A DNA stretch of 64,000 nt from 2-01-FULL-40-13 sp964433155 (lineage in GTDB: Bacteria > Patescibacteriota > Microgenomatia > UBA1406 > GWC2-37-13): contig CAYSQE010000001.1 of NCBI GenBank assembly GCA_964433155.1, positions 1 through 64,000 on the forward strand, given 5' to 3'. Below are positions 14,500 to 22,936 of this stretch, piece after piece. Made by a program: the position numbers and the translations under genes. A model generated the notes under the pieces. That model was not told where the DNA came from. It saw only the letters and a program-made list of their open reading frames with translations, and did no database searches. Positions within the stretch are counted from its first letter, which is position 1. Each line of letters opens with the position of its first letter.

Positions 14500-17196
14500 T
14501 TGATTGATATTTCTAAACTAGTTACACAATTGATTAATGTGAAAAAAACATTCTTCTTTATATTCTTTATTTTCCTTTTTGTTTTTGTCAACCCAGTATC
14601 ACCTCTCGATCCGTTTCTCAAATCAAACAGCAACCCTCTCTCTTTCACATCAAGTTATCCAAACTGGTATGAGATAGCCAAAGTTCAACCCTCTATCTTG
14701 TTTGAAGACGGAATATTTAAAATGTGGTATGGGAGCTATGATGGCAACATCACAAAAATTGCCTACGCTACATCTGTAAATGGAACCACATGGACTAGAG
14801 ATACTCTTTTAAACATTGATTCAACTTTATTTTCTCATGATCCTTCAATACTTCCGCTAAATTCACAGTATGAACTCTATTTTGTCTCGACAGTTGCCGG
14901 AAGCAGCAATTATAAAATTAAAAAATTGATAAGTCTTGACGGATACAATATTGAACCTAATAGCATTAAAACGCTTCTCACCCCATCTTTACCTTGGGAA
15001 TCTGCTGCGGTATCTACTCCTTTTGTCGTCTTTAAAAATAATCAGTATTTCATGTTTTACTCTGGCTGGGATATTTCAAGCTGGAAAATAGGAATGGCCA
15101 GTTCCATAGATGGTGAAAATTGGACACGCTGTCCAAACAATCCAATTATAACTCCTGGTGACGGACCAACACTTTTTGAAAAAGACGGCATTTTCTATCT
15201 TTTCATTCAAGGCTCAAATGGAATAGACATGCTTCAATCCGAAGACGTATTGTCTTGTACAATGAACTGGACAAATAGGCATTCAATTCTTTCACGCGGA
15301 CCACAATCATATGACTCTCTTCATATGATAGGACCAAGCCTCATAGAGAGAAACGAACAACTTCTTCTTTACTACTCAGGATTAGGATCAGCTGGCTGGA
15401 CCATAGACCTTGCAGCCTCTGGTGCACCTGTCATCAAACCACCAGTTGTACTTGTTCCTGGCTTTCTTGCCTCCTGGAATAAAGAGGCGATACTTCATAA
15501 TCAACAGGTAGGTATCCACGCTTGGCGAATCAATCCGATTGTCCAAGAATACAAAGGATTGGTCAAAACTTTTGAAAATCTTAACTATCAAGAAAATTCA
15601 GATTTCTATCTCTTTACCTATGATTGGCGGAAAAAAATCACAGATATTGCAAATGATTTTGATCAATATCTTCAACAAGAAGTATTTCCTACCCACCCAA
15701 ATCTGCCAATTAACTTTGTTGGACATTCTCTAGGCGGCCTCGTGGCAAGAATATATAGACAAAATTATGATTTAAATAATGGCGATAAACTACTGACCTT
15801 AGGATCTCCTCATAAGGGTGTCGCGCAAGTGTATAAAGCTGTAGAAGGAGGTGAACTCGATCGAAACGATCCAGTTCAATGGCTTGCTCAAAAGATTGTT
15901 TTACAGTTTAACAAAAGCAAATTACAGTCGGATCGTCAAACTTTGAATGAAAAATTACCCGTGCTTAAAAATCTTTTACCTACCTACAATTTTCTTTTGG
16001 ATCAAAACTCCAATGAAATTAATGTTCAAGACATGATCGTCAAAAACGATTTGCTGTTCAACTATAATCAGACCCTTCCGACGATATTTCCTTATTTGCA
16101 GACGATTGTGGGAGAAAAAGGTAATACGATATCAGGATTCCAGATTGGTCCACAAACAACTCTTGATAGACTATTAGACCTGTATCCTGATGGACGACCG
16201 TTAAATAATCGCTATGAATCTGGAGATTTTGTCATTACTTCAAATAGTGCAAGGGCCGATTCTGATTTTGTTACTCTTAATCTTGACCACGGAGAAATTG
16301 TCTACAAAGCAGAAGGCATTGGCGCAATTCTAAATTCTCTGCAAATTCCCTATCAAAACGACCAAATCAAAGAAAGCTCAGCGACAAAAATTTTTCCTTC
16401 TCTCATTTTTCTCATTCTTTCACCCGCCACAATGGAGATAGAATTTAACGGTCAAACATATCTTGAGCAAGATGGAATTATCTTTATCGAAGAAGCTCAA
16501 ACCGGAAATTATCTACTCAAAGTTACCGGCAAGGATCTCGGACCTTACACGATAGTTATAGGACAGGTTGGATACGACAAGGATGCTTGGTCAGAAATCC
16601 ACGCCCAAATCTCCCAAATTCCGCCAACCTCGCAAACCGATACCTACACTATAAGTTTTGAGCCTATTAATCCTCTCGATTATCCCGTAGACCAAACTGA
16701 CGTTTTGTCTCTTTTTGATTTACTTATTAACAAACTGGAACTAATAAATACAGACACCTCTAATCAAAATTTAATTAATTCAATAAACTATTTACAAGTA
16801 TCAAAACAGGACTTTATTGAACAACAGGGAGATGTTTTACGAAGGCACCTTATTGTTGTCCACAGAAACTTATTTCATGCCATTACCCAAGTTAATGATG
16901 AACGGTTATTTGACGCAGTTATCCAATTAGAAAATCTATATGATCGAAGCTTAGAGGAGTTCTTGCCCAAACCCTCTTTTTCTTTCTTACAAAATGAGTT
17001 TGAACGATACGACAGATCAGCGACATCGCAAGAACAATCTCTTCTTAGGCAAAAAGAACAAGGTCAAAATGTTATAGAACAAACAAATTTACTTCTCTTA
17101 GCAAAAGAAAAGTTGGAGAAAGCCAATCGTGCCCTCCAACAAAATAATCTCGACTACTGCGAAATCCTTCTTAAGTCAGTTAAAGAACTTCTATAA
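14500..17196 (+). CDS. Secreted LCAT/lipase-like hydrolase with N-terminal beta-propeller
   Basis: A large protein of about 898 residues. It has an N-terminal signal or anchor (about 16-32), then repeated blades with the FEDGIFKMWYGSYDG, FKNNQYFMFYSGW and FEKDGIFYLFIQG pattern (about 40-300) typical of five-bladed glycosidase-like propellers. An alpha/beta hydrolase follows with VVLVPGFLASW, NFVGHSLGGLVARIY (nucleophile Ser near 410) and a probable Asp/His downstream. The C-terminal 150 residues are helical and end ILLKSVKELL. It is likely an exported lipid or ester hydrolase. The start is TTG at 14500, just after TATAAT (14491-14496); GTG at 14539 is an alternative. Three remnants of the same C-terminal tail occur downstream. 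Confidence 0.75.
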   Translation: MIDISKLVTQLINVKKTFFFIFFIFLFVFVNPVSPLDPFLKSNSNPLSFTSSYPNWYEIAKVQPSILFEDGIFKMWYGSYDGNITKIAYATSVNGTTWTRDTLLNIDSTLFSHDPSILPLNSQYELYFVSTVAGSSNYKIKKLISLDGYNIEPNSIKTLLTPSLPWESAAVSTPFVVFKNNQYFMFYSGWDISSWKIGMASSIDGENWTRCPNNPIITPGDGPTLFEKDGIFYLFIQGSNGIDMLQSEDVLSCTMNWTNRHSILSRGPQSYDSLHMIGPSLIERNEQLLLYYSGLGSAGWTIDLAASGAPVIKPPVVLVPGFLASWNKEAILHNQQVGIHAWRINPIVQEYKGLVKTFENLNYQENSDFYLFTYDWRKKITDIANDFDQYLQQEVFPTHPNLPINFVGHSLGGLVARIYRQNYDLNNGDKLLTLGSPHKGVAQVYKAVEGGELDRNDPVQWLAQKIVLQFNKSKLQSDRQTLNEKLPVLKNLLPTYNFLLDQNSNEINVQDMIVKNDLLFNYNQTLPTIFPYLQTIVGEKGNTISGFQIGPQTTLDRLLDLYPDGRPLNNRYESGDFVITSNSARADSDFVTLNLDHGEIVYKAEGIGAILNSLQIPYQNDQIKESSATKIFPSLIFLILSPATMEIEFNGQTYLEQDGIIFIEEAQTGNYLLKVTGKDLGPYTIVIGQVGYDKDAWSEIHAQISQIPPTSQTDTYTISFEPINPLDYPVDQTDVLSLFDLLINKLELINTDTSNQNLINSINYLQVSKQDFIEQQGDVLRRHLIVVHRNLFHAITQVNDERLFDAVIQLENLYDRSLEEFLPKPSFSFLQNEFERYDRSATSQEQSLLRQKEQGQNVIEQTNLLLLAKEKLEKANRALQQNNLDYCEILLKSVKELL

Positions 17197-17216
17197 AAAA
17201 TAATTCACCTGCATAA

Positions 17217-17335
17217 ATTACAGTTTTCTACAACGCTCGCAATTCTTGTTTATCCTACTTTAAAACATTAAAATAAATAGAAATAATCTGTAGAAGGTAA
17301 ATATTCTTCTTATGTAAGCAAGAGAGCTTCTTTAA
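17217..17335 (+). pseudogene. Remnant: small membrane protein end plus hydrolase tail
   Basis: The left part matches the last codons of the remnant at 19117-19308 (VYPTLKH and stop), with an internal deletion. The right part (17297-17335) reads NILLM-stop-ARELL-stop, a decayed version of the ILLKSVKELL end of the hydrolase gene just upstream. A 35-nt block (17246-17280) is identical to 19283-19317. Confidence 0.6.
17246..17280 (+). repeat. 35-bp direct repeat, copy A
   Basis: Identical over 35 nt to 19283-19317, with further similarity for about 50 nt (AAATAATCTG and a degenerate hydrolase-tail sequence). The two copies bracket a 2-kb segment with two divergent genes. Confidence 0.9.
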
Positions 17336-17356
17336 AAAAGATAGCCATTCTTTTCT

Positions 17357-18511
17357 TTATGTATTTAGCAGTCTTTCTGCTTCATCATACAACTGTTCAA
17401 GTTTTTGAGGATCCAAATCTCTAAAGATAGGCACCTCAACAAATGAGTGACCAGTCCATAATTTTTCAGTATGACTCAGTAAATGTCTAATAAAATCTCT
17501 TTTTGAAATTGGAGAAAGCTTTCCTCTTATAGTAATCAATTTCATTCGAAGTCCCTTACTTGAAATCATGCCCATCCAATCTCCGGCATTAACCAAATGT
17601 TGAGTTGGGAACATTCCACCCGATACCAGATGTGCCAACATTTCACCCAGCACATAATCTTCTTTCTGACGAGTATAAGAAACGACGTCAGGATTGGTAA
17701 TCATCTGTTCAGGCGTATGTTTCCCCAAAAAAAATACTTTTCCTCTTCGTATCGCAGACTCAGATTGATCACGGTTGACACGAGCCATTTGTTTGTTATA
17801 AGGTAAAGCATATTTGAAGTGAAGCATCTGATAAGAATCATCTGGCCTACTTTCTTTGATAAATTCTTCTGATTCCAGACCTAATTCTCCGTAAGGAACA
17901 AAAGGCATAGTAAAAAGCGCATAATGCTCATCTTTGAATTTAATTTTTCCCAACGCAATTGGTCTTATGACATCGAATCTTTCTCGTACAGTTGGAGTTG
18001 CTAAAATATCAAATTGCCTTGACAGATAGTGAAGACTATCATAATCATTTACTGCAATTTCACTCAATGATTCACCTCCGAATCCTGAGGCTGCTCTTTC
18101 ATGGGGTCCACGAGCTAAGTATGATACAAATCTAACAGGTTTGCCCTCTACCCTAGCCTCACATAAAAAAATATATGCCAGTTGTCCAAATTGAATACGC
18201 TGAATTTTCATCGATTCTAATTGATTGATACCAACTTGAGATAAAGCAGAAACAGTTTGTTCGAGAACTTCCTGAGCTGTATCAAATAAATATGGCTGAA
18301 CCACGGGTAAATCCGAAAAATTTATTACATCGGGCCTTGCCCATTCTTTAGAGGTTTTATCTTTTGTTGCTATTTTTAGCTCACCCCAAGTAACAGGAAC
18401 TCCAAATGTTAAACTGCTAGTCACTTGCGCCTGCTTCATGTTGTTCAGCAACTCACCAGCAGATACTATCGTTTGCGGAATTTCTCGTGTTAATTCTAAT
18501 CTACTTACCAT
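17357..18511 (-). CDS. Unrecognised protein, 384 aa
   Basis: No family can be named. It is soluble, without signal or membrane segments. The stretch FDVIRPIALGKIKFK, then YALFTMPFVPYGELGL, and the later LVNAGDWMGMI followed by LRMKLITIRGKL vaguely recall the hinge and C-lobe of kinase or phosphotransferase folds, but no catalytic motif is convincing. It is divergent from the gene at 18641. A TATAAT box lies 10 nt before the ATG on the minus strand and no Shine-Dalgarno sequence is visible. It lies inside the segment bracketed by the 35-bp repeats. Confidence 0.65.
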   Translation of the reverse strand: MVSRLELTREIPQTIVSAGELLNNMKQAQVTSSLTFGVPVTWGELKIATKDKTSKEWARPDVINFSDLPVVQPYLFDTAQEVLEQTVSALSQVGINQLESMKIQRIQFGQLAYIFLCEARVEGKPVRFVSYLARGPHERAASGFGGESLSEIAVNDYDSLHYLSRQFDILATPTVRERFDVIRPIALGKIKFKDEHYALFTMPFVPYGELGLESEEFIKESRPDDSYQMLHFKYALPYNKQMARVNRDQSESAIRRGKVFFLGKHTPEQMITNPDVVSYTRQKEDYVLGEMLAHLVSGGMFPTQHLVNAGDWMGMISSKGLRMKLITIRGKLSPISKRDFIRHLLSHTEKLWTGHSFVEVPIFRDLDPQKLEQLYDEAERLLNT

Positions 18512-18605
18512 AAATTGGACTATTATACCAATCTAATCATAATTATTTTAGAAAAATGCCAATATAAAAAAACAGAAAGGTTCAAATGTAATACAGGAAG
18601 CACTT

Positions 18606-18640
18606 TTGACAATTGAAAAATATAGCATATAATGCTCTCT
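18606..18640 (+). promoter_or_regulatory. Promoter at the start codon of the 18641 gene
   Basis: TTGACA (18606-18611), 16-nt spacer and TATAAT (18628-18633). The -10 box ends 7 nt before ATG 18641, which predicts a leaderless mRNA. The ATG at 18632 overlaps the -10 box and cannot be the start. Confidence 0.8.
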
Positions 18641-19108
18641 ATGCCGCAAGAATTATTTAGAAAAACTGAAGATGCTCCAACCAAAGGTCACTTTGAAAGC
18701 AGTTTAAAAATAGGAGAATCTGAAGATCAGCTTGCTTTAGTTCAACCTTATGACCTGCCAGAAAATATGAGCTCTGATGAGGCTAGACAGCAGTTATTGA
18801 GAGAGTTAGGAGATGAAGGAGCTATTGTTCCTGTATTTAGGAGAAAAAATGACGGCCCCGCGATCTTTTGCATTAATCCTCAAAAAGTTAAACAAATCGA
18901 TTCTTTTGTAAATATGTATGTCTATACAGACTTTGATACTCTACGAGGTCCAACTCTTGGACGTAAACCGATTGATTTGGACGCAGAATTTCATTATGTT
19001 GAAACGTTTGGAGCAAAAACACCTATCTATCCTTATGCTCAAATTAAAGGAGTTTTAAATGATGGACAAACATTTACTGCAAAAATATCTTATGTACCAG
19101 GTAGATAA
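18641..19108 (+). CDS. Unrecognised protein, about 155 aa
   Basis: A soluble acidic protein without recognised domains. The N-terminal third is charged (ESEDQLALVQPYDLPENM) and the rest looks beta-rich (FHYVETFGAKTPIYPY, QTFTAKISYVPGR). The start is set by the promoter: the in-frame ATG at 18632 lies within TATAAT. It is divergent from the 384-residue gene, with which it shares the repeat-bracketed segment, so the two may act together. Arms ATTGACAA and TTGTCAAT at 19112-19146 follow the stop and could form a hairpin. Confidence 0.65.
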   Translation: MPQELFRKTEDAPTKGHFESSLKIGESEDQLALVQPYDLPENMSSDEARQQLLRELGDEGAIVPVFRRKNDGPAIFCINPQKVKQIDSFVNMYVYTDFDTLRGPTLGRKPIDLDAEFHYVETFGAKTPIYPYAQIKGVLNDGQTFTAKISYVPGR

Positions 19109-19116
19109 TAAATTGA

Positions 19117-19308
19117 CAATTTAACGCACGTGCTGAGTTTTGTCAATATTTCGTTGTATTTGGTATTGCAGCTTTGATTGCCTTTTTAATTCTAAGTTTA
19201 CTCATTCTAAAAAATGAATATCTCTTTAGATTCACTACTCGCTTTTTATACAACGGTATCATTCTTATTGCGATTATAACGGTTGTTTATCCTACTTTAA
19301 AACATTAA
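19117..19308 (+). pseudogene. Remnant of a small membrane protein
   Basis: An open frame of 63 codons without an ATG encodes two hydrophobic helices: VVFGIAALIAFLILSLLIL and, after KNEYLFRFTTR, FLYNGIILIAIITVVYP, ending TLKH and stop. The composition and Leu/Ile runs look like real membrane-protein coding. The 5' end is missing; an in-frame TTG exists inside the first helix. Its 3' end is duplicated at 17246-17271. Confidence 0.5.
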
Positions 19309-19317
19309 AATAAATAG
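19283..19317 (+). repeat. 35-bp direct repeat, copy B
   Basis: Identical to 17246-17280. It begins inside the last codons of the membrane-protein remnant and runs past its stop. Confidence 0.9.
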
Positions 19318-19338
19318 TTAGGAAATAATCTGCGGTAG

Positions 19339-19377
19339 GCACAAATTCTTTTTATTTCTGTAGTAAAGTTATTAAAG
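19339..19377 (+). pseudogene. Remnant of the hydrolase C-terminal tail
   Basis: Reads AQILFISVVKLLK, aligning with CEILLKSVKELL of the hydrolase and ANILLKSARELL of the remnant at 22083. It follows copy B of the 35-bp repeat in the same order as at 17297-17335. Confidence 0.45.
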
Positions 19378-19408
19378 ATATAATAGTTTTAAGTGTCTAT
19401 TGTGAAGT

Positions 19409-20758
19409 CTATTGAGCGCTATTTAAACTTGTTGAGACAACTCTTGCTTTTTGTATTACGTTAGTCCTATCTTGCCTTTGTCTAGAATATAAAGGGTATC
19501 CTACCAACCAATCCACTCTGTCAGCCATTCTTTTCAAATTTGTATTTAATACGAGTAAGGGAAATGTCTGTGGAAAATCGCCTCTCAATCTAGCTGATTT
19601 CTCATTGGTTACGGCCGGACTACCATCAACAGCAGCTTCATTCCATTGAAATCCTAGATTTTGAAATCTATTTCTATATACCTCTTGATAAGCTGCTACC
19701 TGAAATGCAAAGCCTATAAGATCAAATGTTCTAGCATATGCAGAGCCAGGCGAATAATTTTTATAGGTAATATTGTCTATAGCATCGCCAAATTCAGTGA
19801 ATCTATTTACAAGTCCATAGGCAGCACTAATGATGTGAATTGGATTGGAGTAATCTTCTATGTTATGAATGTAGTCTAGTGTACTTTCGAATTCTTGTGC
19901 TAAAAACTTGTTAGTTGAACCTTGATCATATTCACTAAACATATCATGAATAACCTCTGCTGTATTTTCCGACGAGTATCGCGCTCCCCAAATATCCTCA
20001 CCATTAACAATATACTTCTCCATCAAATCATCACAATGTCTCCAAAAAGCAGTAAGATTATTTGTATTTTTAACTTGTGTAAATACGTTGAACGGAAATA
20101 TCGCTTCAGCGGCGGCTACTAAATCTTCTGGTCCTAATAAATATATGCCTTTTCTTGACTTTTCCTTTTTCACAAGATCATCAATATCTGATGGTTTTTT
20201 GTAGTTCATCACTATCAGAGAGGGACTCCACCAATCAGATGATGCAGGAAAAGTTAATAAATCTAAGTAAGAGACTTCATATCGAGAAAGATAGACCCCT
20301 ATGAGCGAAGTGATCTTATTCAGATTATCAGGAGTCGGAGGTATAGAAGAGAGAAAATCTCCTCCAAAAAGCACATCACCCTTTGGCAAATCATTTACAT
20401 TCATTTCCAGAATGTTTGTATTACCTCTTATTTCTCCTCGAGGCTTTGGTTTTGCTTTGGGATGAGTTAAATCAAAACCATAAAATGCACCATTCTCAGT
20501 TATACCTGACAAATTTCTTCCGAATACCATTTCTTCTACAAAAAGATCTCCACAACCTAGCGAAACAATAGCTGCATCTGTCTGAAGAGCGCCCTGTGAT
20601 GAAACTCGAGCATAGCCCGAATTTAAAAAAGCTTGCCTTACAGCAGATTGCAAACCCAGACGTACTCTACTTCTTGATTGATCCAATAATCGTACAGCTA
20701 CATCTCCTCTTTCAGCGTATCTTTGGTCGAGATGAGAATGCGATAAAAGAGATTCCAT
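19409..20758 (-). CDS. Unrecognised protein with a methyltransferase-like segment, 449 aa
   Basis: The segment AAIVSLGCGDLFVEEMVFGRN followed by FYGFDLTHP (about residues 60-100), here read as AAIVSLGCGD and FYGFDL, looks like motif I and II of a Rossmann methyltransferase: a GxGxG-like turn, then an acidic strand end. VLFGGDFLSSIP may be the next strand. The rest (IEDYSNPIHIISAAYG, TFDLIGFAFQVAAYQE) is helical and unplaced. Function is therefore uncertain. A TATAAT lies 18 nt upstream of the ATG on the minus strand and no Shine-Dalgarno sequence is seen. Confidence 0.65.
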   Translation of the reverse strand: MESLLSHSHLDQRYAERGDVAVRLLDQSRSRVRLGLQSAVRQAFLNSGYARVSSQGALQTDAAIVSLGCGDLFVEEMVFGRNLSGITENGAFYGFDLTHPKAKPKPRGEIRGNTNILEMNVNDLPKGDVLFGGDFLSSIPPTPDNLNKITSLIGVYLSRYEVSYLDLLTFPASSDWWSPSLIVMNYKKPSDIDDLVKKEKSRKGIYLLGPEDLVAAAEAIFPFNVFTQVKNTNNLTAFWRHCDDLMEKYIVNGEDIWGARYSSENTAEVIHDMFSEYDQGSTNKFLAQEFESTLDYIHNIEDYSNPIHIISAAYGLVNRFTEFGDAIDNITYKNYSPGSAYARTFDLIGFAFQVAAYQEVYRNRFQNLGFQWNEAAVDGSPAVTNEKSARLRGDFPQTFPLLVLNTNLKRMADRVDWLVGYPLYSRQRQDRTNVIQKARVVSTSLNSAQ

Positions 20759-20866
20759 AGAAGGTTAAAGTAACTAATTATAACACACCTACAAAAATTG
20801 GAGCATTATAACAATCTATTATCAAAAAGAATTATTAAAAATATAGGAAGAAATGCAAAATCGTGC

Positions 20867-21124
20867 TTAACCCTCTGGAGTTTCAGGTGGTGGTTCATCG
20901 TTTAGAAGTCCAAAATCCGAGTTAAAATCTTCATTATTTCTATACCTCATTGCCTCTTCAATCGAAATAGCACCATCTCTTGGATGAGCGACGAAAAAAT
21001 AAGCACTCATTTTAGTTGCTACGTCCTCTTTTTCTTCAGAATGGGCATCCGTATCTGAAAGTTTATGATACTCTGTGCTGGCCAATCGCCACAACGTGTC
21101 GATGCGGTGGACCCGATCTTTCAA
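20867..21124 (-). CDS. Small acidic hypothetical protein
   Basis: 85 residues with a Pro-rich acidic end (LLNDEPPPETPEG). The core MSAYFFVAHPRDG, then ISIEEAMRYRNNEDF, is repeated in the remnant at 22750-22899, so a lineage-specific family exists. No known domain. The start is TTG at 21124, supported by AAGGTGAG 6 nt upstream; the ATG at the MSAYFF position is an alternative that would match the start of the paralogue. Confidence 0.5.
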   Translation of the reverse strand: MKDRVHRIDTLWRLASTEYHKLSDTDAHSEEKEDVATKMSAYFFVAHPRDGAISIEEAMRYRNNEDFNSDFGLLNDEPPPETPEG

Positions 21125-21246
21125 AAAAGCTCACCTTCAATAATGACCAGTTATCGGACAATTCCTCAAGCAAGAATTACTTACTTCCATGTGGTTAAGC
21201 TGCATAATAAATATTTCTTCAATATGTATAGTTACGACTGTCTAAC

Positions 21247-21282
21247 TTGATCATACTTCAGAAGAAGACTAAAATATATTAA
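21247..21282 (+). promoter_or_regulatory. Promoter at the GTG start of the 21283 gene
   Basis: TTGATC (21247-21252), 17-nt spacer, TAAAAT (21270-21275), then 7 nt to GTG. This predicts a leaderless message and supports the GTG start. Confidence 0.7.
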
Positions 21283-21948
21283 GTGCCAAAACGACCGGAA
21301 GCAAAAAAAGTCTATGGTTTTTTTGCAGCCGCAACCCAAATGGGATTTGAGAATCCTTTAGATTTTGTTTTGCAACAATATCTACCTGGACAATCTACAT
21401 GGCATTTATCGCCGAGAGATTCCATTTATGGACTTGCAAAAGGAATACCAACACCCGTCGCAAGCGCTAGTCTTTTATGGGAAGTTCATGCTAATCTACC
21501 TGAACTTAAAGATATAGATCCTCATACATTCTCTTGGATGAAGGATGCTTCGCACGCTCTGAGCGATCCAGATCTTTTTTTAGGACCACGTTTTGAAGAC
21601 TTATTTTTATTAGCAAAGCACATTTATGGATTTCCTAATATTCAATATTACATAAATATTTTAAGTAGATATTTGCCTGAAATTTCAATCATGAAATTAC
21701 AAGAATATTATTGGGCGTTAGAAACGAGGTTAACTGAAGAGTTTGATCCAAGGGAAGGAAAAACATATGCGTTGATGTCTGATAGAGTTTTTGGCTTTAT
21801 AGGTAGTGATTCCATCACAAGAGGCAAAGGAAAGGTAGAGGAAGAGCTTGTCGAATATTTTGATCGGCTTGTACAAATTGCAGCTCGCGAAATACAACTG
21901 AAGGAATTTTTAGAAAAAACCCCCGTTTTGGACAGTTTATATCTTTAG
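21283..21948 (+). CDS. Unrecognised protein, 221 aa
   Basis: A soluble, mostly helical protein rich in aromatic residues (VYGFFAAATQMGFENPL, QQYLPGQSTWHLSPRDS, LQEYYWALETRLTEEF). There is no membrane segment, signal or known motif. The start is GTG, placed 7 nt after a -10 box. It is one of several unlinked orphan genes in this island, each with its own promoter. Confidence 0.62.
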   Translation: MPKRPEAKKVYGFFAAATQMGFENPLDFVLQQYLPGQSTWHLSPRDSIYGLAKGIPTPVASASLLWEVHANLPELKDIDPHTFSWMKDASHALSDPDLFLGPRFEDLFLLAKHIYGFPNIQYYINILSRYLPEISIMKLQEYYWALETRLTEEFDPREGKTYALMSDRVFGFIGSDSITRGKGKVEEELVEYFDRLVQIAAREIQLKEFLEKTPVLDSLYL

Positions 21949-21949
21949 C

Positions 21950-22121
21950 AAAATATTGGATGATTTTTATGTACCTTCCTTCCATTTGTTCAAGACTCTA
22001 ACCGTAGAGCCCATTCCTTCTATCAAGAAAAGAAAAACTCGATCTAGTAAACCAAAAATTGCAGGAAAATACTCTGTGGCAGGCAAATATTCTTCTTAAA
22101 TCTGCGAGAGAACTACTTTAA
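21950..22121 (+). pseudogene. Frameshifted 3' remnant of a hydrolase paralogue
   Basis: One frame reads LDDFYVPSFHLFKT, matching LEEFLPKPSFSFLQN of the hydrolase at 14500. Another frame (from 22008) reads SRKEKLDLVNQKLQE, then ANILLKSARELL and a stop, matching AKEKLEKANRALQQ and CEILLKSVKELL. So the last 60 or so codons of a second copy of that gene survive, with at least one frameshift and an upstream stop. Confidence 0.75.
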
Positions 22122-22129
22122 GTCGATAA

Positions 22130-22165
22130 TTGATTTTATCTGATTAGATTAGTAGAATCTCGATC
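22130..22165 (+). promoter_or_regulatory. Promoter at the start codon of the 22166 gene
   Basis: TTGATT (22130-22135), 17-nt spacer, TAGAAT (22153-22158), 7 nt to ATG 22166. It follows directly after the remnant hydrolase tail. Confidence 0.72.
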
Positions 22166-22675
22166 ATGCATGAGTTGCGCCTGTTTGAACTTCCAGAAGA
22201 ATTTATATGGCAAGAATGTCGTACAATCCAAGCGCTTGTACCAAAACCAAAATTATGGCCCTTCATAGCAGAATATAAAGGAAAAACAAGGACATACACG
22301 TTTGTTAAAAACCAAGCACCTAAAGGCGAATTGGCAACAGGACTAACCTTAACAGCACTAAAAGAAATGGCTACATCAATTTCAAGTAGAGTTCCCTTCG
22401 ATACTGTCCCCATAATAACTCTAGAAAGTCTTCCAAATCTTACGGCAGAAGGTAATATGATAATCGAAAGCAATGGTCCCTTTTTAATAGCCAGAAGACT
22501 ATTTAATAATAAGAATAACGAAGCTCAAACAAAGATTTACACAGAGGTTACAAGTAATTTAGAAACGGGTACAGGATATATTCTTACATTTGTCGCACCT
22601 GAAAAAGATTGGGGTATTGATGGCCCTATTGGAGAATTTATGATTGACAATAGGTTTTTGAGCCCCAATTATTAG
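22166..22675 (+). CDS. Unrecognised protein, 169 aa
   Basis: A soluble protein with alternating strands and helices (FIAEYKGKTRTYTFV, VPIITLESLPNLTAEG, TGYILTFVAPEKDWG). No family is recognised and no signal peptide is present. It has its own leaderless-type promoter, like other genes in the island. Confidence 0.62.
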   Translation: MHELRLFELPEEFIWQECRTIQALVPKPKLWPFIAEYKGKTRTYTFVKNQAPKGELATGLTLTALKEMATSISSRVPFDTVPIITLESLPNLTAEGNMIIESNGPFLIARRLFNNKNNEAQTKIYTEVTSNLETGTGYILTFVAPEKDWGIDGPIGEFMIDNRFLSPNY

Positions 22676-22749
22676 TGCAAGCGACGTGAATGATGTAACG
22701 ATAAGTTACACAAATAAATAAAAATCATGTTTTTCTTCGTTGTGCGAAA

Positions 22750-22899
22750 TTATGTTTCAGGATTTGGAATGTCTGGAGGCAAATCGCCGAACCACCCAAA
22801 ACCTCTATCATCAAAATCTTCATTATTTCTATATCTTATGGCTGCCTCTATCGAAATCTCTCCATTTCTAGGGTTAGCCATGAAAGAATAAGTATTCAT
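22750..22899 (-). CDS. Short paralogue of the 20867-21124 protein
   Basis: Reads MNTYSFMANPRNG, then ISIEAAIRYRNNEDFDD, and a Pro/acid tail, 49 residues to a stop at 22750. It aligns over its whole length with residues 39-85 of the gene at 20867. The frame continues upstream (EDYYTILDVVSK) as in the paralogue but without an ATG, and that part overlaps the divergent promoter at 22896-22936. It may be a functional short version or a 5'-truncated copy. Confidence 0.5.
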   Translation of the reverse strand: MNTYSFMANPRNGEISIEAAIRYRNNEDFDDRGFGWFGDLPPDIPNPET

Positions 22900-22936
22900 T
22901 TTAGATACCACATCTAATATAGTATAATAATCCTCT
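22896..22936 (+). promoter_or_regulatory. Promoter of the frameshifted small gene
   Basis: TATAAT (22923-22928) lies 8 nt before ATG 22937. A weak -35 (TTTAGA) is 17 nt upstream. Confidence 0.5.

Noticed and set aside
17357..18511. Calling the 384-residue protein a kinase
   Set aside because: Only loose resemblance to hinge-like and C-lobe-like strings; no DFG, HRD or APH catalytic loop.
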